From Arenibacter latericius DSM 15913 (GTDB lineage Bacteria > Bacteroidota > Bacteroidia > Flavobacteriales > Flavobacteriaceae), in the NCBI RefSeq assembly GCF_000424985.1, contig NZ_AUKX01000001.1:62001-126000 (forward strand): a stretch of 64,000 nt of DNA, in the 5' to 3' direction. Of the stretch, positions 46,895 through 55,298 are shown in pieces (the stretch's first letter is position 1; each line of letters opens with the position of its first letter). The translations under genes were made by a program, and so were the position numbers. The notes beneath the pieces are model-generated. The model saw only the letters and a program-made list of their open reading frames with translations, ran no database searches and was not told the origin of the DNA.

Positions 46895-46966
46895 CTAGAA
46901 CAGCCCCATGCCTCTTTGAAAAAAGAAGTAAAAATAGAAACCGTTCCAGAAATATTGCTTTGTCAT
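46895..46966 (-). CDS. Aromatic leader peptide of the Phe/Tyr operon, 23 residues
   Basis: The frame ATG 46966 to TAG 46895-46897 encodes a peptide whose residues 5-16 read YFWNGFYFYFFF, followed by QRGMGLF. Of 23 residues seven are Phe, three Tyr and one Trp. It ends 25 nt before the terminator stem and overlaps antiterminator segment A. This is the layout of ribosome-stalling leader peptides such as E. coli PheL, whose product has no function apart from being translated. Stalling would report low charged tRNA-Phe or tRNA-Tyr. No clear promoter was found upstream. Confidence 0.9.
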   Translation of the reverse strand: MTKQYFWNGFYFYFFFQRGMGLF

Positions 46967-47212
46967 TTTATTTAAAACTTGGGCTAATGTAATAATTAAT
47001 TCCAAAACTTCCCCTAAAAATTATTATTTTTTTATAATCTGTAATTTCACACTGATCAATTTAAAGAATCAACCCATAAACCTCAACTAGATTACGAATA
47101 TCTTACCCACAAAGTACTGTTAGTCATAAGCTTCCCTTCTCCCTACACCGATTTTAATAAGAATTTGACTCATCTAAAAGGAACAATAAAAGACAGATTA
47201 CCTAATTTACCT

Positions 47213-47220
47213 TATTTTTG
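47213..47220 (+). promoter_or_regulatory. gldA promoter, -7 element
   Basis: TATTTTTG matches TAnnTTTG. The predicted start is near 47224, 11 nt before the ATG of gldA. The -33 region is weak. It is divergent from the pheA attenuator region. Confidence 0.55.
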
Positions 47221-47234
47221 ATAAAAAGTTACCT

Positions 47235-48131
47235 ATGTCCATTGTTGCAAAAAATATTATAAAATCCTTTGGTGATCAAACCGTATTACAGAATGTCTCA
47301 TTTACTATAAACAAAGGAGAGGTTGTGGGATTTTTAGGCCCCAATGGCGCTGGTAAATCCACCTTGATGAAAATTCTAACCACTTACTACACACCAGATC
47401 AAGGTGATGCAGAGGTGAATTCCTACAATGTATTGGAAGACCCTAAAAAGGTGCAAAAAAGCATAGGGTACCTTCCTGAGCACAATCCGCTTTATCTAGA
47501 TATGTACGTAAAGGAATATCTGGGATTTAATGCCTCTGTATACAAGGTGGGTAAAGAAAGAATTGCAAAAGTTATTGAACAAACCGGATTAACACCAGAA
47601 GCCCATAAAAAAATAGGACAACTCTCCAAAGGATACCGCCAAAGGGTAGGCTTAGCAGCGGCATTATTACACGACCCTGAGGTACTTATATTAGATGAAC
47701 CTACCACAGGTCTAGATCCTAACCAATTGTTAGATATTAGAAATCTAATAAGGGAAATAGGCAAGGATAAAACCATTCTATTATCTACTCATATTATGAA
47801 AGAGGTAGAAGCCGTATGCGATAGAGTTTTAATTATTAATAAAGGAAATATTGTTGCCGATAAAACACTTGCAGAACTGCGAAAGGAAGAAAAGCAAGTC
47901 TTGGTGGTTGAGTTCGATTTCAGGGTAGAAGAAGCCTTCCTAAAGAATTTGGATCACGCTACAGTCGTAAAAAACACAGGTGGGTTTGTATATGAAATTA
48001 CCTTTGACACTCAGAAGGATATGCGATCAACAGTATTCGATTTTGCCTACGACAACCAATTAAAAACATTGCAACTCAGCAGAAAAAATAAAAATTTAGA
48101 AAGCCTTTTTACCGAACTAACACAAGGTTAG
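47235..48131 (+). CDS. gldA: Gliding motility ABC transporter ATP-binding protein GldA
   Basis: The 298-residue ATPase has Walker A GFLGPNGAGKSTLMK near residue 36. The Q-loop region is SIGYLPEHNPLY, the signature QLSKGYRQRVGLAAALL, and Walker B is VLILDEPTTGLDP near 153. The H-loop is LLSTHIMKEVEAVCD. The match to GldA is by overall pattern, including the Tyr-rich TTYYTPDQGD. GldA works with membrane proteins GldF and GldG, which are not in the window. It starts at ATG 47235. Confidence 0.9.
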   Translation: MSIVAKNIIKSFGDQTVLQNVSFTINKGEVVGFLGPNGAGKSTLMKILTTYYTPDQGDAEVNSYNVLEDPKKVQKSIGYLPEHNPLYLDMYVKEYLGFNASVYKVGKERIAKVIEQTGLTPEAHKKIGQLSKGYRQRVGLAAALLHDPEVLILDEPTTGLDPNQLLDIRNLIREIGKDKTILLSTHIMKEVEAVCDRVLIINKGNIVADKTLAELRKEEKQVLVVEFDFRVEEAFLKNLDHATVVKNTGGFVYEITFDTQKDMRSTVFDFAYDNQLKTLQLSRKNKNLESLFTELTQG

Positions 48132-48223
48132 ACACTATTAAAATTATGACTGTTAATTAACTATTCTTAAGAATTATAGTAGCTGCATACAAAGAGGTAT
48201 TAAAACTAAAAAACTACTTAGGG

Positions 48224-48655
48224 TTAACATCCACCCCCTAACATCAGTTTTCTTACCCTTACCCAAAACATACTCACAGTCGCTGAAGAAGATTGTGAAA
48301 GTTCCGAAAGCATTATTAAATTTTGCTCAAATACCTTTACATCTGCACTATTTGCACCTTCATTAGTAGAATCATAATACCCCATACTCCAATCATTAAA
48401 ACCTCGCTCTTCAACTTTTCCTTTCCATAGCAACTTAACATTGCAATGTCTTTTGTCTCCTTTTATATCCTGGAATACAGATTTCACATGTTTCTTTTTG
48501 CCCTCGAGAATTTGAACAAAGCAGGAATTATGAAAGACTAAACAACCAGTTATACCTAATTCTTTGTTCCGCTTTCTTGCGGTTTCTAATATAGATTGAA
48601 TATCACCCGATGAAATAGATTCATTAGCATTAGACTGATAGGAGAGTTGATACAT
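48224..48655 (-). CDS. BLUF-domain blue-light photoreceptor
   Basis: The 143-residue protein is a single BLUF domain that binds FAD. Key residues are present. The light-reactive tyrosine is in MYQLSYQSNA, at residue 2 or 6. The flavin-contacting asparagine is in the RKRNKELGITGCL region. The essential glutamine is in FVQILEG, and the semi-conserved Trp/Met pair is in RGFNDWSMGY. No output domain is fused, so it must act through a partner, possibly by oligomer change. No EAL or regulator gene lies next to it. It starts at ATG 48655. Confidence 0.9.
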   Translation of the reverse strand: MYQLSYQSNANESISSGDIQSILETARKRNKELGITGCLVFHNSCFVQILEGKKKHVKSVFQDIKGDKRHCNVKLLWKGKVEERGFNDWSMGYYDSTNEGANSADVKVFEQNLIMLSELSQSSSATVSMFWVRVRKLMLGGGC

Positions 48656-48771
48656 CGATTTTATTTCCTGTAATTTACAATAATAAATTTTATAGATTTC
48701 TAAATTTCGCTATCAGCTCACATTTTGAATATTAAACATTTCCCTTTACTCACCATTATCACCTAAAATTA

Positions 48772-48814
48772 AAAAGCCTGGCAGACTCCCTTTTAAGGAA
48801 CATACCAAGCTTTT
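48772..48814 (-). terminator. Terminator of the oxidoreductase gene
   Basis: On the minus strand AAAAGCTTGG (48814-48805) pairs with CCAGGCTTTT (48781-48772), 10 bp with one G-U, around a 23-nt loop with its own small stem. T-rich sequence follows. It lies 24 nt past the stop at 48838. Confidence 0.75.
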
Positions 48815-48837
48815 GAGATTTATTTTCATACTAACTT

Positions 48838-50175
48838 CTAAAAATCCCGATAAGGAGCATCTAGATATTGATTAGCCTCTTCTTCCGAGAATTTAGCAGC
48901 CTTACTATCCCAATGTAAAGTTTTATTTGGGAAACGACCGGCTATTACCCCCAACAATATCGTTTCTGTAAGTCGGGCTGAATAGTCAAAAGGCGCACTA
49001 CACTCTGCCTTTCCTAAGCAAGCATCTACAAATTCATGATAATGCTTTTCTCCTTCTTCGTCATAACTCTTAACAGGTTCTCCCAAATTATCAGATTCCT
49101 TAATAACAGAAAGATCGAGTTCCTGATATTTCCCATCTACAATATGCCTTGGAAGTTCCATAAAGTGAGGCAGTAATAACCTACCTTTTTCACCTATAAA
49201 CATTGCTCCTTGTTCTGGCAATTTTTCGTTATTAGGCAGTTCAAGATCCTTATGTTTTTCTGGAGCACCTACACCATCATACCAAACCCATTTTAAAGTT
49301 TCAGTAGTATATGGAGTTTCCGGGAAGGTATAAGTAACCGTATTTTTCTCTGGGAAACCAAATCCATTAGGTTTCCTACATTTATTGGTAATGGTCATGG
49401 GAACATCCAATTGCAACGCATTGTAAGGGGTGTCAAAAATATGCACTCCCATATCTCCCAAGGTACCACAACCGTAATCTAGTAATTTTCTCCAATTTCC
49501 TGGGTGGTAGTACCCTTCTTTGTAAGGTCGTTCTGCAGAAGTCCCTAACCACAGGTTCCAATCTAAATTCTCAGGAACTGGATCTGAGCCTTTTGGTTCT
49601 GGACCATCATATCCCCAGTTTTTTGGGGACCAAGCCCTAACCGTACTTACTTTTCCAATGATTCCAGATTGTATTAACAAGGTCGCCAATTTATAGTCGT
49701 AAAAAGAATGTACCTGAATCCCCATTTGGGTTACTAGATTCTTCTCTTTCGCCTTTTTGCGCATAGCTCTAGCTTCTACCACGTGATGGGTTAAAGGTTT
49801 CTGACAGTAAACAGGTTTACCCATATCCATAGCCATCATAGAAGCTGGAGCGTGGGTATGATCTGGAGTAGATACAATAACCGCATCAATACCACTCTTC
49901 ATCTCTTTTAACATCACCCTATAGTCCTTATAGGTAGCTGCATTAGGATGTAATTTTTTGGCCTGTGCAAGTGCATTAGAATCCACATCACATAAGGCAA
50001 CTACATCTACTAACGGATGTGAAGAAATAGCAGCTAAATCTGCTCCTCCCATATTGCTTACCCCTATATGAGCTGTCCGTAATCGACCATTTTTAGACAT
50101 GGCCCAAATTGAAGTTGGTAAAAGGGCGGTTAATCCCAATGCCGCAGTACTTTTTAGAAAGTCTCTTTTTTTCAT
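48838..50175 (-). CDS. Gfo/Idh/MocA-family oxidoreductase with export signal
   Basis: The 445-residue protein begins MKKRDFLKSTAALGLTALLP, a Tat-like export signal of the kind common on secreted Bacteroidota oxidoreductases. The Rossmann part follows (AHIGVSNMGGADLAAISSHPLVDVVALCDVD). The family EKP-type motif appears as YCQKPLTHHVVEAR near residue 123. GTLGDMGVHIFDTPYNAL carries the catalytic-site histidine region. It would oxidise or reduce a sugar with tightly bound NAD(P). It follows a DUF1080 gene, and the two are probably one sugar-modifying unit. Confidence 0.9.
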   Translation of the reverse strand: MKKRDFLKSTAALGLTALLPTSIWAMSKNGRLRTAHIGVSNMGGADLAAISSHPLVDVVALCDVDSNALAQAKKLHPNAATYKDYRVMLKEMKSGIDAVIVSTPDHTHAPASMMAMDMGKPVYCQKPLTHHVVEARAMRKKAKEKNLVTQMGIQVHSFYDYKLATLLIQSGIIGKVSTVRAWSPKNWGYDGPEPKGSDPVPENLDWNLWLGTSAERPYKEGYYHPGNWRKLLDYGCGTLGDMGVHIFDTPYNALQLDVPMTITNKCRKPNGFGFPEKNTVTYTFPETPYTTETLKWVWYDGVGAPEKHKDLELPNNEKLPEQGAMFIGEKGRLLLPHFMELPRHIVDGKYQELDLSVIKESDNLGEPVKSYDEEGEKHYHEFVDACLGKAECSAPFDYSARLTETILLGVIAGRFPNKTLHWDSKAAKFSEEEANQYLDAPYRDF

Positions 50176-50205
50176 TTCTTGTTTTAATTATTGGCTTTTC
50201 ATAAT

Positions 50206-50264
50206 AGTCTAAACCTATGCCTCTATTCCAATTTCTTTGAATTAGCTAAACATAGGTTTAGGCT
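50206..50264. repeat. Inverted repeat and possible operator upstream of the oxidoreductase gene
   Basis: AGTCTAAACCTATG (50206-50219) and CATAGGTTTAGGCT (50251-50264) are inverted copies, 14 bp with one G-U if folded. Inside the second arm, CTAAACATAGGTTTAG (50246-50261) is itself a perfect palindrome apart from its 4-base centre. No T-run follows, so it does not look like a terminator. A similar word lies upstream of the DUF1080 gene (51150-51165). Confidence 0.6.
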
Positions 50265-50288
50265 ATTTGGAAGAACCTAAAGTGGTAG

Positions 50289-51098
50289 TTATAATTTTTT
50301 AATTTTTATATTCTTAAACCATATAGGGCTAGAGTGATCTTGTAAACCTATATAGCCGGTTTTAAAACGACCATAGTTTTCGGCATCTTTCCATTTCCCT
50401 GAATTTTTTCTCTCGTACCAATCATCGGACCAGGGAACAAAAGACAATACTTTCTGACCGTTAAGCCAATGCTCTACTTTCTCTGGAGTAAATACTATTT
50501 TGGTAGTGTTCCATTCCCCTACAGGGTTCAATACTTTTTTTGAAGGGTCTGCAGCGTGCATTGCATAATCTGAAGCAGTCTGCTGTAACGGTTGTAACTT
50601 TTCTGGATTTTCGGTATTCCCCAAGCTTAAATTGTATTCAGTAAGATCGTGAATGGAGGCATAGTTCTCATCATCAATTAACTGATATTCAGGCGAAATA
50701 GTTGCTGGCCCTTCGTTAGGCATATTTTCCTTTAAGTGATAAAAGATTCCACTATTCCCGCCTTTTGGTAGTTTCCATTCCAAATACAATTCAAAATTGT
50801 CAAATTCTTCCGCACCATAGATAATATCAGTACCCCCAGTATAATCCTGTTCCATTCCCAACTCGGTATCGAAGGTTAAGGTACTATCTTTAATGGTCCA
50901 ACCAGGAGGTAATGCATCACCATTATAGGCACGCCATCCCTCAGTAGAGGTCCCGTCAAAAAGATAAATCCATTCCTCGGCATCGGTTGTTGCTGTAGAT
51001 TTTTCTGAATCGGTTACTTTTTCCGCATCTGATTTCTGATTCATTTTACATGAAGTCATCGCAAGTGCGAAGACAAAAAGAGCAATAGTTTTTTTCAT
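50289..51098 (-). CDS. DUF1080 (3-keto-disaccharide hydrolase-like) lipoprotein
   Basis: The 269-residue protein has a lipoprotein signal ending in ALAMTSCKM. A concanavalin-like DUF1080 domain follows from about residue 43: WIYLFDGTSTEGWRAYNGDALPPGWTIKDSTL, then FELYLEWKLPKGGNSGIFYHL and YIGLQDHSSPIWFKNIKIKKL. This family includes 3-keto-glycoside hydrolases that act together with Gfo/Idh/MocA oxidoreductases. The adjoining oxidoreductase gene fits that. The exact sugar is unknown. It starts at ATG 51098. Confidence 0.9.
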   Translation of the reverse strand: MKKTIALFVFALAMTSCKMNQKSDAEKVTDSEKSTATTDAEEWIYLFDGTSTEGWRAYNGDALPPGWTIKDSTLTFDTELGMEQDYTGGTDIIYGAEEFDNFELYLEWKLPKGGNSGIFYHLKENMPNEGPATISPEYQLIDDENYASIHDLTEYNLSLGNTENPEKLQPLQQTASDYAMHAADPSKKVLNPVGEWNTTKIVFTPEKVEHWLNGQKVLSFVPWSDDWYERKNSGKWKDAENYGRFKTGYIGLQDHSSPIWFKNIKIKKL

Positions 51099-51149
51099 TT
51101 TTTCTTTTAATTTAACTAAGCTATGAAGATAAATAATTTACCCCAAAAA

Positions 51150-51165
51150 CCTAACCTATGTTTTG
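51150..51165. promoter_or_regulatory. Possible operator upstream of the DUF1080 gene
   Basis: CCTAACCTATGTTTTG matches 13 of 16 bases of the complement of the palindrome at 50246-50261. It lies 52-67 bases upstream of the DUF1080 start. Two related sites in front of two linked sugar genes suggest one regulator, for instance of the LacI type. Confidence 0.45.
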
Positions 51166-51250
51166 GTTAAAATTATTTTTAATGGCGATACACCGTTCCA
51201 CACCAATAAAAGGCGAAATATTGTCATATTAGTTATCTAACTAACTACTA

Positions 51251-51763
51251 TTAAAAAGTGTCTTCCATCCCCGTTAATCCAGCATTGGATATTATTACAT
51301 CCTGGTCTTCCGACCCGCCAGAAAACGAAACCAAAATATAGCCCGAAGCCACTTTCTTTATAAGGCCACCGCGCCATCCAGTTTCACCAATAAGAGGTTT
51401 TCTTATTGTACTACCACTGTGTGTAAGAGTAGTTGTCATTTCTGCAATCTTAGAATTGGCAACCGCTAAATAATTTATACGATCATTAGCTAGAGCCCCC
51501 ACAACTTTCATTTTAGAGACTATACTTTTTATCTCTTCTCCCGGAACAAATGCCATTACCGCTACTCCTTTTACCTGCAATTCTTTCGCTGCTTTCTCCA
51601 TCATTAAAAGACTACGATCTACTTGAGCGAGAAACTTAACTTCTCCCTTCTGAGTTGTAATTTCATCTGCATTTAATTTCTGCGAAAAGTTTTCTTGTGC
51701 AACCAACGTTTTAGTACCAAAAAGCATTAACACCAATAAGATATAGGTAAGCGTATTTTTCAT
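51251..51763 (-). CDS. Exported GlcG/HbpS-like (DUF336) protein
   Basis: The 170-residue protein has a signal peptide (TYILLVLMLFGTKTLVAQ). A single domain follows that resembles the GlcG/HbpS heme-binding family: AAKELQVKGVAVMAFVPGEEIKSIVSKMKVVG, with the C-terminal GWRGGLIKKVASGYILVSFSGGSEDQDVIISNAGL. The final GGSxxQD-x5-AGL pattern is the best match. Members bind heme or cobalamin, or have no known role. It starts at ATG 51763 and is not clearly part of an operon. Confidence 0.75.
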   Translation of the reverse strand: MKNTLTYILLVLMLFGTKTLVAQENFSQKLNADEITTQKGEVKFLAQVDRSLLMMEKAAKELQVKGVAVMAFVPGEEIKSIVSKMKVVGALANDRINYLAVANSKIAEMTTTLTHSGSTIRKPLIGETGWRGGLIKKVASGYILVSFSGGSEDQDVIISNAGLTGMEDTF

Positions 51764-51966
51764 TTAGTTTGTTTTAAGCGGCCAAGAATTTATATAGTAG
51801 CATTAAAGCTAATAAATTTAGGGAAGTTCTAAAAGGCAACTTCTCACATCTTCTATTTTACTCTCACAACACTTAATTTTATTTAAACATGCCCCATATT
51901 AAAAAGTGATTACATCGGAGTTATGATGATTCTAAGGAAGAAAAATGCATGGGGGATATTTTAACA

Positions 51967-53037
51967 TTACTTACCTCCAATCAACAGAGATACCACTTCT
52001 TCCAATGTTTCTTGAATTCTTGGGTTAGTACAGTTTGCAAGAATAGAAAAGACCATATTTTCTTTTGGGTACACATAAAACACGGCATAACCACCTACCC
52101 CATTTCCAATATGACCAAAATAAGGCCTACCCAATTTATCTTCGCTTACCTCCCAGCCCAAACCATAATAGGTAGAATTACCTCCGATAACAGATGACGC
52201 AAGGAACTGGGACATATCTGGAACTACAGCTTCAGCCGGATCCAAAAAAGCTTGACCAAAATTTGCGATATCATCCGCTGTTGACAGATAGCCACCTCCA
52301 GCCAATTTATAACGATTATCTACGGGGATAGCCTCCCTAAACCCTGATTTGCCCCTAGAATAGAAGCTCGATAAATTAGGTATATCTTCCCCAGGAACTT
52401 CTGGAAGAGTATTCTTTAACCCAAAAGGCGTTAGCACCTTTTCCTGCACATATTCTGCAAAAGGAACCCCACTAATTTCTTCTATTGCCATAGAAATTAA
52501 AACCCAATCATAACTAGTATAAAGGTATTGGGTTCCTGGCTTATAAACTAAGGGGTCATCTTTAAATATCTTTAAACTCTCTTTAATTCCCATGGGAATA
52601 TTTAATCCGTATTCTATTCCCTTATAGCCTCTAATTCCAGCGGTGTGACCCGCCAATTGACGAATTGTAAAATCATATTTTTTAATGGGGTAATAGGGAA
52701 TATATTTGTAAAAAGAAGCATCCAAATCTATTTACCCTTCCCCTACCATAACTGCCAAGGCAGTAGCTGCAATTGGTTTAGAAACACTAGCCACCCTAAA
52801 AATAGTTTCCTGAGGATGTACAGGTATCTGTTGCTCCACATTAGAAAACCCATACCCTTTTAGAAAATATACTTGGTTATTCTTACGGACACTAATTGCC
52901 AAGCCCGGAACCCTTTTATTATCGATCAACTGTTGTAATAATTGATCTGCTTTCAACATCCCAGATAATTGCTCATCTTTACCTACCACCCTACGGGAAG
53001 CTAATAAATCTTGCATGTATTTAAGAATGGGTTTCAT
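51967..53037 (-). pseudogene. Serine hydrolase (class C beta-lactamase-like), broken by an in-frame stop
   Basis: Two pieces in the same frame make one serine hydrolase. The first (53037-52732) has LAISVRKNNQVYFLKGYG and the active-site SVSKPIAATAL, and ends at TAA 52734-52732 after MVGEG. Reading on in frame gives IDLDASFYKYIPYYPIKKYDFTIRQLAGHTAG, the normal continuation, then LYTSYDW and FGHIGNGVGGYAVF. The family expects lysine where the stop stands, so AAA has become TAA by one base change. The N-terminus also has no signal peptide, with an in-frame TGA just upstream. A sequencing error could explain the stop. Confidence 0.85.
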
Positions 53038-53191
53038 TGGCAACAGATACTTTATTCGATAATCTCAGACTCATCTACCAAAATTAAAGTGGCAATATTT
53101 TAAATCAGACTTCTTAATTCCATGCAAGAGTAGTTCTAAACAACAATCATAAAACAAGGACTAGTCAAGGTTTACATCACTTACCCCTATC

Positions 53192-53971
53192 TCATTCCAT
53201 AAAGATAAGCCTTCCTTTATACAATTGCTCCACATCTACAATAGCTGGTCTATTAAAACTAACAACATCTCCAGTGCCACGCAACACCCCTTTTAAAGAG
53301 GCTTGGGGATTAATTCGCATATCATTAGAACCTCTATGATTAACACTAATATTTTCTACCAATAATTTCTCGGCATCCAAGCGCGAATCACCAGCAGCAA
53401 ACATGATATTAAAACTAATAGTTTTCCCTCTTAAATTAAAATATGCCATCCCGTTAGAGATAATATTTACTTTATTGGAATCTAGATTTAAAATAAATTC
53501 CCCACTAGTAAATTTAGCTTCCGGATTGTTAAAATTCTCCGATATTAACGCCAAATTAGGAAAGGATAAAACCCCATCGCTTTTAATAGCAAGACCAGTA
53601 CTGCTTCTTATTTCTGTAATATTAGGCACCGTAACAAACACATGGGTAAGCCCATATTTACGAGTAAAATTACAGGAATTGGTATCGCGAAGCAATAAAC
53701 GCCCTTCCTCTACAGTAACGGATACATCATTACGTAGATATTTCCCAGTTTCTACTTCTACTTTGGTTTCTTCTCCCTGTTTAATGGTTAGCTTAACATT
53801 TTCAAAGACGGTAATTTTTGTAAAATTGGGTACTTCTATTGTTTCCTTGGTAATAGTTCCTGCATTCTGAAAGCAATCAGGGGCACTTTCACTATTGCAG
53901 TTCCACAATAGCAATGGCAGAAACATAAGCAGCCCTAATTTTATAAAATCGACTATATTTAAATTCTTCAT
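53192..53971 (-). CDS. GIN-domain (DUF2807) lipoprotein
   Basis: The 259-residue protein has a lipoprotein signal ending in LLLWNCNSE. A head GIN domain follows: IEVPNFTKITVFENVKLTIKQGEETKVEVETG. It continues with beta-helix-like strands such as EIRSSTGLAIKSDGVLSF and VNHRGSNDMRINPQASLKGVLRGTGDV. It is probably held in the outer membrane. Function is unknown. It lies 13 nt downstream of the PagL-like gene, so the two are probably one operon. Confidence 0.86.
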   Translation of the reverse strand: MKNLNIVDFIKLGLLMFLPLLLWNCNSESAPDCFQNAGTITKETIEVPNFTKITVFENVKLTIKQGEETKVEVETGKYLRNDVSVTVEEGRLLLRDTNSCNFTRKYGLTHVFVTVPNITEIRSSTGLAIKSDGVLSFPNLALISENFNNPEAKFTSGEFILNLDSNKVNIISNGMAYFNLRGKTISFNIMFAAGDSRLDAEKLLVENISVNHRGSNDMRINPQASLKGVLRGTGDVVSFNRPAIVDVEQLYKGRLIFME

Positions 53972-53984
53972 ATCAGTACACCTA

Positions 53985-55085
53985 TCACAATCTTATTCCT
54001 ACTCCGAATTCTACAGCTTCGGCTTTGGCACCGTGCGATTTTAACGTAATAGCTCCATAAATTTTATCCGAAAAATATCGTTTAAGTCCAATCCTATTAT
54101 AGACCCTTCCTTCAAAATCAAACGGATAATAGAAATAATAACCCAACTGGGAGATAATCGACATTTTATTGATAAACAATTCATGTCCTACAAACACTCC
54201 AACACGCTTATAATCATCCGTAGCCTTAACGCCATACTCTGGAAAGGAAATAGACCTATATCGTATTAATTCTTTTAAAAAGTTTGAAAAGTAAAGATCG
54301 GCCCCCAATTGCAAGGCACTCAACCTACTAAACCGTTTATCGGCATAAGCAGAAAATATATAAAACGGAAACTGACCAGACCCTACTATATCACTCTCAT
54401 TTATACCAGTTCTAAAGGCCATATTTAATTTCACTGGCTCGGTCACCTTCTCCCTTTTTTCTGTTTTTATATACTCTTTCTCCAAGCCTCCATCTAAATC
54501 GTAGGTAAGCCCAACATTTAACGCTAAAGTATTAGTAGAGGTATTGGGCGCTTTTACATTTGCATTAGAATAATGGATTAAAGACAATCCAGCTTTAAAC
54601 CCTAGCCCATCAATAATATTCTCCTTATGATAGTTCAACATCAGGTAGGTAGAACTTAATAAATGCGTTCCATAGGCATTATTCCTAAAATTATGATTCT
54701 TATCAAATGGATTGGAATTGTAAGCTATACCCTGCCCTAACCTAAATTGAAGGTTTCTATTTAAGAAGTAAAAATTATAATGTGCATATATCCCAAAATT
54801 TTCCCCCAAGGTGCTATTGTTCATATTTTGATAGACAAAAGAAACCCCAGTATCGGGATAATTAAATAGTTGATGCCACTCCTTATCCCCATAAGTCTTA
54901 CGATTAAAGCTTGCTATGAGTCCGCCTGGATGGGAAGTTATTAAGTGAGAGATATAATTATTATGCAAGAGTACAGATCCATAAAATTGGCTAATATCCA
55001 AGGTATATTTCTTGGCATCCTTCCCGTCCTGTGAAATGCAAAATGCCGTCCAAAGACAGCATATTAGAAAAAAGCGTAGTTTCAT
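53985..55085 (-). CDS. PagL-like acyloxyacyl hydrolase (lipid A 3-O-deacylase)
   Basis: The protein has a signal peptide (FFLICCLWTAFCISQ) and then an outer-membrane beta-barrel with alternating aromatic strands. Near residue 170 SLIHYSNANVKAPNTSTNTL matches the PagL active-site pattern HxSNA...N with histidine and serine. PagL removes an acyl chain from lipid A on the outer leaflet. At 366 residues it is about twice the size of Pseudomonas PagL, with extra strands at both ends, as I recall for other Bacteroidota members. The start is ATG 55085, with a -7 element ending only 6 nt upstream. Confidence 0.85.
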   Translation of the reverse strand: MKLRFFLICCLWTAFCISQDGKDAKKYTLDISQFYGSVLLHNNYISHLITSHPGGLIASFNRKTYGDKEWHQLFNYPDTGVSFVYQNMNNSTLGENFGIYAHYNFYFLNRNLQFRLGQGIAYNSNPFDKNHNFRNNAYGTHLLSSTYLMLNYHKENIIDGLGFKAGLSLIHYSNANVKAPNTSTNTLALNVGLTYDLDGGLEKEYIKTEKREKVTEPVKLNMAFRTGINESDIVGSGQFPFYIFSAYADKRFSRLSALQLGADLYFSNFLKELIRYRSISFPEYGVKATDDYKRVGVFVGHELFINKMSIISQLGYYFYYPFDFEGRVYNRIGLKRYFSDKIYGAITLKSHGAKAEAVEFGVGIRL

Positions 55086-55091
55086 GAATAG

Positions 55092-55099
55092 CAAATGTA
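55092..55099 (-). promoter_or_regulatory. Promoter -7 element for the PagL-like gene
   Basis: TACATTTG on the minus strand matches TAnnTTTG. The predicted transcription start, near 55088, leaves only about 3 nt before the ATG. The -33 part is not recognisable. Confidence 0.55.
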
Positions 55100-55162
55100 G
55101 GGAAAATTTAAAAAGAACCTCTTTTATTACATACTCAGCTTTAGCTCCTTAATTAAAACCTA

Positions 55163-55186
55163 AACCCCCGGACTTATCCAGGGGTT
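55163..55186 (-). terminator. Terminator-like hairpin after metF
   Basis: AACCCC (55163-55168) and GGGGTT (55181-55186) enclose an inner GGA/TCC pair. On the minus strand TTTAGGTTTTAATT follows. It lies 112 nt after metF. The T-run is weak. Confidence 0.5.
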
Positions 55187-55298
55187 GTAAAAAAAAATAT
55201 GAGTGCTATTTCCAAATATGGCAATACCTATTCAGCGGAGCAATTCCAACAAATTCATACTACCACTAATAGAAGTATCTGCCTTAGCCCAAAGACTT

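Larger units (their letters stand above)
46839..46966 (-). promoter_or_regulatory. Aromatic amino acid transcription attenuator upstream of pheA
   Basis: Three segments on the minus strand can pair in two exclusive ways. Segment A, CATGGGGCT (46910-46902), lies at the end of the leader ORF. Segment B, AAAAGTCCCGTG (46870-46859), can pair with A over 9 bp, two of them G-U, forming an antiterminator. Segment C, ATGGGGCTTTT (46854-46844), can pair with B over 11 bp, forming the terminator. A and C share the word ATGGGGCT, which is what makes the switch possible. A ribosome reaching the leader stop would mask A and allow termination. One stalled on aromatic codons would leave A free. Confidence 0.88.

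Noticed and set aside
53403-53870. 155-codon plus-strand frame opposite the GIN lipoprotein gene
   Set aside because: The minus-strand product has a lipoprotein signal and the GIN pattern; the antisense product has neither.
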